Position numbers and translations under genes: made by a program. Below, in pieces: positions 57,189 through 64,000 of a DNA stretch of 64,000 nt. Source of the stretch: Apiosordaria backusii (Eukaryota; Ascomycota; Sordariomycetes; Sordariales; Lasiosphaeriaceae). The notes under the pieces are model-generated. The model was given only the letters and a program-made list of their open reading frames with translations. It was not told where the DNA came from and did no database searches. Location of the stretch: contig JAUKTV010000001.1 of NCBI GenBank assembly GCA_030549205.1, positions 4,340,001-4,404,000 of the forward strand. The letters are read 5' to 3'. Each line of letters opens with the position of its first letter. The first letter of the stretch is position 1.

Positions 57189-60100
57189 ATGGCTTCGACC
57201 TTCACCAATGGCTCCCTCAATGGGGCTACCAACGGACTCGCTAGCCATGCCCCTACAAGCAGACGCTTCAAGGACTTTCCCGCCACAATTGATATTCCTG
57301 TTCAGGATTCTGTTCAGGATCAATATGAAGAGCCACAGGCTGTCGAAATTAACCTCGAAGAGCTCGCCGATGATCCGACCGAATTATGTACCCTTCTCGA
57401 GATGGAGCACGCTGCTCGAACTTACTGGATGACGGTAGCCCTCGCCTACGCCAAGCAGAAGAAGGTCGACTTTGCCATTGAAATACTCACCCGCGGCGTG
57501 GTTGCCATGCACAACAACCAGCGCGAGAAACTGACCGTCGTCACCTGCTTGTGTTGGATGTACCTCTGGAAGAGCAGAGAAGCACCAAGAGTCGCCCCCG
57601 AAGGAACCGACGCCAAGACGAAGGAATACTATCTACAGCAGGCCACACAGAGCTTGAATGACGCCTCACGAATCAATCCCGCCTTCCCACCGCTTTTCTT
57701 GGCTCGCGGTGTCCTTCTTCTGCTCAAGGCCTCGCTCCAAAGTCCCAGTAAAGACCCCAACGGTGTCGACGTTCAGAAGGGTGAACACGTGCGCAATGCT
57801 CTCAAATCCTTCGAGGAAGCCATCAGAGTGTCGCACGGGAAGAACATGCTGGCCTCCATGGGCAAGGCGCGGGCGCTTTTCTCGCTGGGCAAGTATCAGG
57901 AATCACTGGCCGCCTATCAAGATGTCTTGGCCAAGATGCCGGACCTTATTGACCCTGACCCGCGAATTGGTATTGGTTGCTGCCTTTGGCAGCTGGGCTA
58001 CAAGGATGATGCCAAGGGAGCTTGGGAGAGATGCTTGGAGATTAGCCCGGATTCGAAGATTGCCAAGATTCTGCTTGGCCTCTACTATCTCGATGCTAGC
58101 AGCCAAGTACCGACAAACAGCCCAGAGTTCCTCCGTCTCTATAAGAAAGCCATGACCGAGTACACCCAAGACTCATTCAAGCGCGACAAGAACCTTCCTT
58201 TGACGTGTGCCACCTTTGCTGGCTACTTCCTCGCTCGGAAGCAGTTCCCCAACGTAGACTCACTTGCTCACAAGGCTATTCAGTACACCGATGTCAACGC
58301 TATTGCCAGTGATGGTTGGTACCTTCTTGCTCGAAAAGAGCACTATGAAGGCAACTTGGACAAGGCCAGCGACTATTACCGACGCGCCGACGATGCGAGA
58401 GGCGGTGTTGAGCGCGGCTATCTGCCAGCAAAGTTTGGCCTAGCGCAGCTTTCTGTGCTCAAGAATGATTTGGGAGAGGCGAAGCTTCGTCTGGAAAAGA
58501 TGATTCAACAATCCAAGAACTTGGAGGCCATGATTCTGCTCGGCACTCTGTATGCTGAGGAAGTCTTTGCTAATCAAACAGCGGCCATCAAGGAAGACAA
58601 GACTGCTGAGGCAAAGAAGGCGCTTACCTACCTGGAGGCGGTCCGTGCTGCATGGAAAGACCCAAAGAAGGGCATGTTGCCAGATGCCGCTGTGTTGCTA
58701 AACTTGGCCCAGTTGTACGAGACGGAGTTCCCGGATCGTGCCCTGCAATGCCTCCAGCAGGTTGAGCAATTGGAGATTGACCAGGTGCCAAAGTCGGAAT
58801 ATCCTGCCGATACACAAGACGAGGCTGTGATTCGATCGGCAATCCGCAAGCACCTCCCTCCTCAGCTTCTCAATAACATTGGCTGCTTCTATTCTCAGGA
58901 CGGCAAGCACCAGCTCGCCACCGAATATTTTCAAGCCGCCCTCGATTCTTGCGCGCGTATCGGCAACCTAAGCGATAGCGATGTCGATACTGATGCTCTT
59001 CTTACCACCATCTCCTTCAACCTTGGCAGGAGCTACGAGTACGAGGGGGATGTTGACAAGGCCATCGAAACCTACGAGCGCCTCCTGAGCCGGCACAGCA
59101 ACTACACCGACGCCCGGGCCAGACTTGCGTACATCAAGCTCCGCAAGAACCCCAACAAGGAGGGCCCTGATGCAGTTGCGAAGCTCTACCAGGACAACCC
59201 GACTGACTTGGAAGTCCGCGCCCTCTACGGGTGGTTCCTGGGCAAGCTCAGTGCCAAAAAGAGACCAGCCAACATCAACGAGGACCCCGAGCACCGCCAC
59301 TACAAGCACACCCTGCAAAACTACGACAAGCATGACCGCTATGCTCTCGTCGGAATGGGAAATTTGCTGTTGAGTTCCGCCAGAGAGATGCGTCGTGAGT
59401 CAGACCAGGACAGGCAGAAGCGCAGCAGCGTGTACAGCCGCGCAGTCGAGTTCTTTGACAAGGCGTTGCAGCTGGAACCCAAGAACGCCTACGCCGCCCA
59501 GGGTGTTGCCATCGCGCTGGTGGAGGACAAGAAGGACGCCAAGTCTGCGCTGCAGGCGTTCCTCAAGGTGAAGGAGACGGTTCAGGATGCGCACGTGTTT
59601 GTCAACCTCGGGCACATTTACACGGAACTTAGGCAGTTCAGCAAGGCTATTGAGAGTTACGAGATTGCGCTGAGCAAGGATGGCAAGGCGAATGATGCTG
59701 GGATTTTGTCGTGCTTGGGGCGGACTTGGTTGAATAAGGCGAGGGCGGATAAAAAGTTTATTGATCATTTCAAGATGGCGTTGGAGTACGCCCAGAAGGT
59801 GTGTTCCCCTTTTTCTACCTTTCCAAGAAAATGCTAACAACCCAAACTAGGCCCTGAAGGTAGCCCCGGAACAAGTCCACTTCAAATTCAACGTCGCCTA
59901 CGTCCAAATCACCCTCGCCGACGCTCTGCGAGGTTACGCCCCGCAGGACCGCAACTCCTTCCAGCTAGAGCAGGCAGCCGAGGGGCTTGAACAAGCGATC
60001 AAGACCCTCGATGAAATCGCTGCTTCCCCCAACCCCCCTTACCCCAAGCACGACATTGAGCAGAGAGCCAACATGGCGCGCAACACTGTCCGGAAGCAGC

Positions 60101-61083
60101 TTGAACGTGCCCTCCAGGCGCAGAGGGAGTATGAAGCCAAGAACAAGGAAAAGCTCGCTGCCGCGCTGGAGCAGAGACAGGCTGAGCTCCGCCGAAAGGA
60201 AGAAGAGCGCAGGAAGGCCGAGGAGGCCGAGCGGCTCAGGCAGGAGAAGATCAGGAAGGAACGCGAGGAGATCGCGGCACGAGACAGGATTTTGGCGGAG
60301 CAGAGGGCCGAGGAGGAGAGGTTGAGGCAGGAGGCGGAGATGACTACTGATAGCGAGACGGGGGAGAAGATTAGGCGGAAGAAGAGGTCTGGCGGTGGTG
60401 GAGGTGGTGGGGCCAGACGATCTGAGAGGGAGAAGTCTGGCGAGCCGTCTACGCAGAGGCCGAGGAAGGGGAGGGCAGAGAAGAAGAAGAAGAGCTCGAG
60501 GAGGAGGGATGAGAGCGAGAGTGAGGGTGAGGAGGGTGAAGGTGGTGGTGGTGGTGGTGGGAGGGCCCCGCCGAAGAAGAGGGCTAGGTTGGCGAGTAAG
60601 AAGGAGGCGCAGAGTGGGAAGTATAAATCAGCTGAGATTGTGGTGGATAGTTCGGATGAGGGAGAGGATTATAATGGGGAGGAGGATGAGTTGGAGAGGG
60701 CAGAGAGGGCTATGGAGAGGAAGGCGAAGAGGAGCTCGAGGAGTGAGGAGGGGAGTTCGGGGAGTGAGGATGAGGATGAGGGGTATAAGAGACGGTCGAT
60801 TAGTAGGAGGCAGAGGAGCGCGGGTAGTGACGATGAGGGGGATAGGATGGCTGTTGATGAGCGGGAGACTAGCGCGGGTGTTGGGGGTGGGAATGACGAT
60901 GAGGATGAGGATGAGGAGGAGACGGTGACGAGAAGGCAGGCCAAGAGGTCTAGACGGGCGGGGAGGGTGGTGGATAGTGATGAGGAGGAGGAAGAGGAGG
61001 AGGCAGGTGATGAGGAAGCGGAGAAGCAGCCTGGGGAGAAGGCGGATGTTAGTATGGTGGATGCTGATGATGATGAGGAGTGA
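57189..61083 (+). CDS. CTR9: Paf1 complex subunit CTR9 (TPR protein)
   Basis: TPR scaffold of the Paf1 complex, which travels with RNA polymerase II and promotes H2B ubiquitination and H3 methylation. Exons 57189-59798 and 59851-61083 give 1280 residues. IDIPVQDSVQDQYEEPQAVE begins the conserved part, followed by many TPRs (for example MLASMGKARALFSLGKYQES, CLWQLGYKDDAKGAWERCLE, LLNNIGCFYSQDGKHQLATE) up to about residue 960. Then comes a charged coiled-coil (RRKEEERRKAEEAERLR), a Gly-rich stretch and an acidic/basic KEKE-type tail ending DADDDEE. The intron donor is GTGTGT and the branch ATGCTAACA. The tail is G-rich in sequence and gives spurious frames. Length is in the family range (about 1100-1280). 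Confidence 0.95.
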
Positions 61084-64000
61084 GCACTTTTCGCTTGGGT
61101 TACTTGCTTGCACTGGGATAATAAAACCGGGAGAAAAGGAAAAGGGGTGCGGGACATGTTAGATAAGATAGCGAGACTGTATATTTTTTGTGGTAATACA
61201 TTTCTGTTATTCCATTGCTAAGTTGTGTGGATGAGACTGTTCACAAGTGGAGGGCAGACTGTGCTTTTGCTTTGTTTACTTTGAGTCCAATGACATGTAT
61301 CTTTTCTATGCTTAGAAAGGTGTGCTCTTAAATGTTCCCCTAAACCAGCATACAAAAGTCCTCAACACCACACGGGTTCACCTCAACAAGTTTGGTCACA
61401 TGCAAATGGAAGCTCACTCTTCAGTTCAAGACTCGAAAGCAGAATACACAAGCGATTTTCTTCCTCTAAAGTTATCCTCTAACAAGGGAACGTTTCACTT
61501 GGTTCATCCTGCAGTAAACTGGGCATAAACCGCGCATAAAACAAGATGCCTGTTTTATAACATCTGACTTCTCACACTTGAGTGTTTAGCTACCAAATTA
61601 GTTTCCGCATTGATGTGTGCCAAAGCTGAGGTGAGAAAGACAGGGTAGGTTGGTAAGGTAAAAGTGTATGCCGGTGTATGTAGGTGTAGTCAATATTCGG
61701 TAGAGCTGTACTGTGCCGTCTGCACAGGCGCTGCTAGAAAGCAATCAGGCTGCAACCTGCAAGCCTCGACTGCCACACCCGAAGGACTATTGATTCTTTG
61801 CTTATTGCTACGACCATATACGCCCGTATTGCGGTGTGTATTCGGGCCGCAAACCACGCACAACGGTAAACGGTAACCATGACCGTGATGATGGTGAGAT
61901 GAGTCGTTGTGGATGGTGTGAGTAGATAGCAGAAAGCAGAGAACGAAAATAATAACGATGGCATTGTAAGTAGTTGGAAGGCAGAAACGAAAAAAAAAGA
62001 AGAAAAAAATAAAGAAAAAGCAAAACGCAAGGCCATGGCGCCTGCAGCTTGATAACATACATACGTGCCTGAAACCCGGTTGTCATCCGGCGTGAAAGGT
62101 AAGGTAACAAGGTGGTAGGTAGGTATGTCTGATATTCCAAACCGACTACCAGTCTGGGCACATACAACACACATACAAGACATACATAAGCACATCTTTC
62201 TAACCGGATTCCATCGAGAAGAAGAAACATAGTCACAAAGAAAAAAGAAATACAAGCAGAAAGAGGAAAGTAAAAGCGAGTGGTTCGCGGTCGGTCGGTC
62301 GCTCCCCGCTTGCACCAACCGGTGAGAGCTGAGATGAGTCGGACCCCGAAACCGAGACAAACACGGCACACCAGTCTGCCCAACCGACGGACCGGCCGAG
62401 ACATGGGAAGTACAGTACGAGACCGTATCATTAGTAGTGAAAGACAAAAGGAAGCAACCGATGAGCATCAACCAGCCAGCTGGCCAACTAGTCAAGTCTG
62501 CTTTCTCTCTCACTTGTTACTTTCTTTGCATATTGCTCGCCACCGGTGCTGCCTCCTTCCCCTTTTACTCTTCCTCGCAGAGTGGTAGGGAACATCGCAG
62601 CAACTACCCGTCAACACATCCTGTCCACTAAGGCAAGTTGGATGATCATGCAAGCCCCAGACTCTCGCCGGTCTGTCCACGTCAATGTGTCAGAAGACAG
62701 CGAGCGACAGCAACCCCATACCAGCAAAAGGAACAAGGAACAGGGGCATGAGATCAAACAGCCTTCTCAGGACCGGTGATGAGCAAAGGGAGGGAAAGGG
62801 GGGAAGATCACCAGGGCATCGTGTGAATGGGAATGTGAATGGATAAGCCCCCGGGGCGGGACGGACAGAAACCCCGGCCCAACTAGACCTCCACCCACCA
62901 ATCGATTTCTTCGCCCGCTGCTTTTCGGGGTTGCCCATTCCCACCCTCCCAGCCACCCCGGTTTGACAGCCTACTTAGGTTGTCCTGCAAGGAGGAGGAT
63001 GTGGCTTGAACTTGCGTTTAGAGCCTTGCCAATGGAAGGAGGCAAATAAGAGCATGGTGATAATCCATAGAATCAAGAAACAGGAAACGAGAACGAAAAG
63101 AACGGGGAAAGAAGGACCTCAACGTCACCTCACCGCTTCTGTCTTGTATCGAGTCAGCGAGACCTAGAACATGGGAATCCATGGCTGATACAATCCCTTC
63201 ATATATCTATAGCGTCGTAGAGAGATATGCATCAGACATAATTCTCCGTGAATGGACGACGGCATTACCGAGAGTGAAGGTTATTGCTACTCAACAGAGT
63301 ATCATCAGTAGATATCTCCCTCGCAAAAGCTTGGAATTAACCTTACTTGCTTGCCTCGGCATCAGCAACGCAACCTTACCCTGAATACCCATATATCAAC
63401 CCATCAGATCATGACTTCCCATCCCAGTCTAACACAGTAGCAATCATCATACATACCCATCAGGAACAAACGCCCCCAAAACGTAACCCTACCGGCCCCG
63501 AACAGCCGGACGTAACGGTCCTTTCTTTGCTTTCTCCTCGCAAACCCGGTTTTCGAGGTCTTGGGATGTGGATATACGTCGCTTGCTGCTTCTGGCACCG
63601 CCTGCTGCTGCTGCTGCTGCTTGCTCGGTTGCCAACCCCGTAATATAAGAGGGACAAGCCGCGCCAACGCTCGCCAACAAACCCACCGGCTCATATCTCT
63701 CAATCATTATCTTATCCAATCTGTCAAATGTCAATGTCATGTCAGTGTCGCGGTAGCAACCGACCCGTCCCTTACCTCCACGCCATAACCTACCTCCCTG
63801 TGCCCCGTCAGAAATCTGCACCTCCAAAGTGAGCGGTTTCTTTCGCCATGCTTCCGGACAGAATAATGTCGCATAGAATAGGCCTTGGCTTTGGCTCTGC
63901 AATATACCGTTCTCTGGTAAAGGGTGGGTGGTATAAGCCCGGCTATATCCCGACTCGTGTTATACCCCCCAAAACAAGTCAATTCTTTTCTGCCATAGGT
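61084..64000. other. 2.9 kb region without a supported gene
   Basis: Follows CTR9 to the window end. Overlapping hydrophobic frames on the minus strand (61734-62513 and 61808-62431) arise from T- and C-rich text, lack ATG-supported domains, and cannot both be real. TTTTT/AAAAA tracts occur near 61985-62030 and 62230-62260. Purine/pyrimidine asymmetry (A/G-rich plus strand at 62210-62280) suggests a long transcribed leader of a gene beyond the window. I see no RNA gene. Confidence 0.5.

Noticed and set aside
60628..61157. Leu/Ile/Ser-rich antisense frames opposite the CTR9 tail
   Set aside because: Shadows of the acidic/basic KEKE-type sense region.
61734..62513. 259-residue hydrophobic frame on the minus strand
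   Set aside because: Begins at GTG, overlaps another 207-residue frame in a different phase, and its hydrophobic text follows from T/C-rich DNA. No domain or splicing support.
1..64000. CRISPR arrays, phage or bacterial operon features
   Set aside because: Gene structure is eukaryotic with introns throughout; no evenly spaced direct repeats of array type were seen.

Overview
The window looks like nuclear DNA of a filamentous ascomycete, probably a sordariomycete of the Sordariales type. The reasons are: protein genes with many short introns (about 50-150 nt, GT...AG, often with a CTAAC-like branch point), genes on both strands with no operons, an intron-bearing nuclear tRNA, GPI or Ser/Thr-rich secreted proteins, and proteins that read closely like Neurospora/Podospora-type orthologs (AMPP, NIP7, CENP-A, Derlin, ATP23). 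Splice sites below were placed by hand, by joining conserved reading frames; none was computed.

Layout. 1-7 kb: Xaa-Pro aminopeptidase (+), a FUN14-family membrane protein (-), and a large basic/acidic nuclear protein (+) sharing the divergent promoter with FUN14. 7-15 kb: TIP41 (-) divergent from Aurora kinase (+), then ATP23 (-), glutamate 5-kinase PRO1 (+) and NIP7 (-). 15.5-16.6 kb: a small Ser/Thr-rich wall-type protein (-). 18.7-23.4 kb: the cohesin regulator PDS5 (+). 23.8-32.3 kb: a Fungal_trans_2-like regulator, a PrpF-type isomerase and an 8-exon metallophosphoesterase, all (-). 33.3-35.2 kb: tRNA-Ala(CGC) with an intron, and IWR1 (-). 36.7-39.1 kb: a CBM48/AMPK-beta-like protein (+) whose last, membrane-spanning exon is easy to miss. 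40-45.4 kb: a broken glycyl-tRNA synthetase fragment, acireductone dioxygenase (+), Derlin (-) and CENP-A (+). 46.5-48.2 kb: a bHLH factor (-). 48.2-54.2 kb: gene-poor, with a decayed membrane-protein gene, a secreted Thr/Cys-rich protein and a MITE-like inverted-repeat element. 54.3-61.1 kb: an Arg/Ser-rich one-pass membrane protein, a small putative gene and the Paf1-complex subunit CTR9. 61.1-64 kb: no gene supported.

Functional themes. Most genes are housekeeping: chromosome segregation (Aurora, PDS5, CENP-A), transcription (CTR9, IWR1, two regulators), ribosome and translation (NIP7, tRNA), TOR/phosphatase signalling (TIP41), mitochondria and ER quality control (ATP23, FUN14, Derlin), proline synthesis (PRO1) and methionine salvage (ARD). 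Nothing suggests a secondary-metabolite cluster or a defence island.

The most useful non-obvious result is a recurring one-base frame break at G/C homopolymers in four otherwise intact genes (TIP41, PRO1, the Fungal_trans_2 gene, PrpF). Each is restored by the same kind of change, one more base in the run, so I read them as under-called homopolymers in the assembly rather than pseudogenes. No clearly new multi-gene system was found. The strongest biological leads are the possible splicing switch at the CBM48 gene's membrane anchor, dual starts in AMPP, the GlyRS fragment with a RIP-like stop codon, and the MITE-like element.
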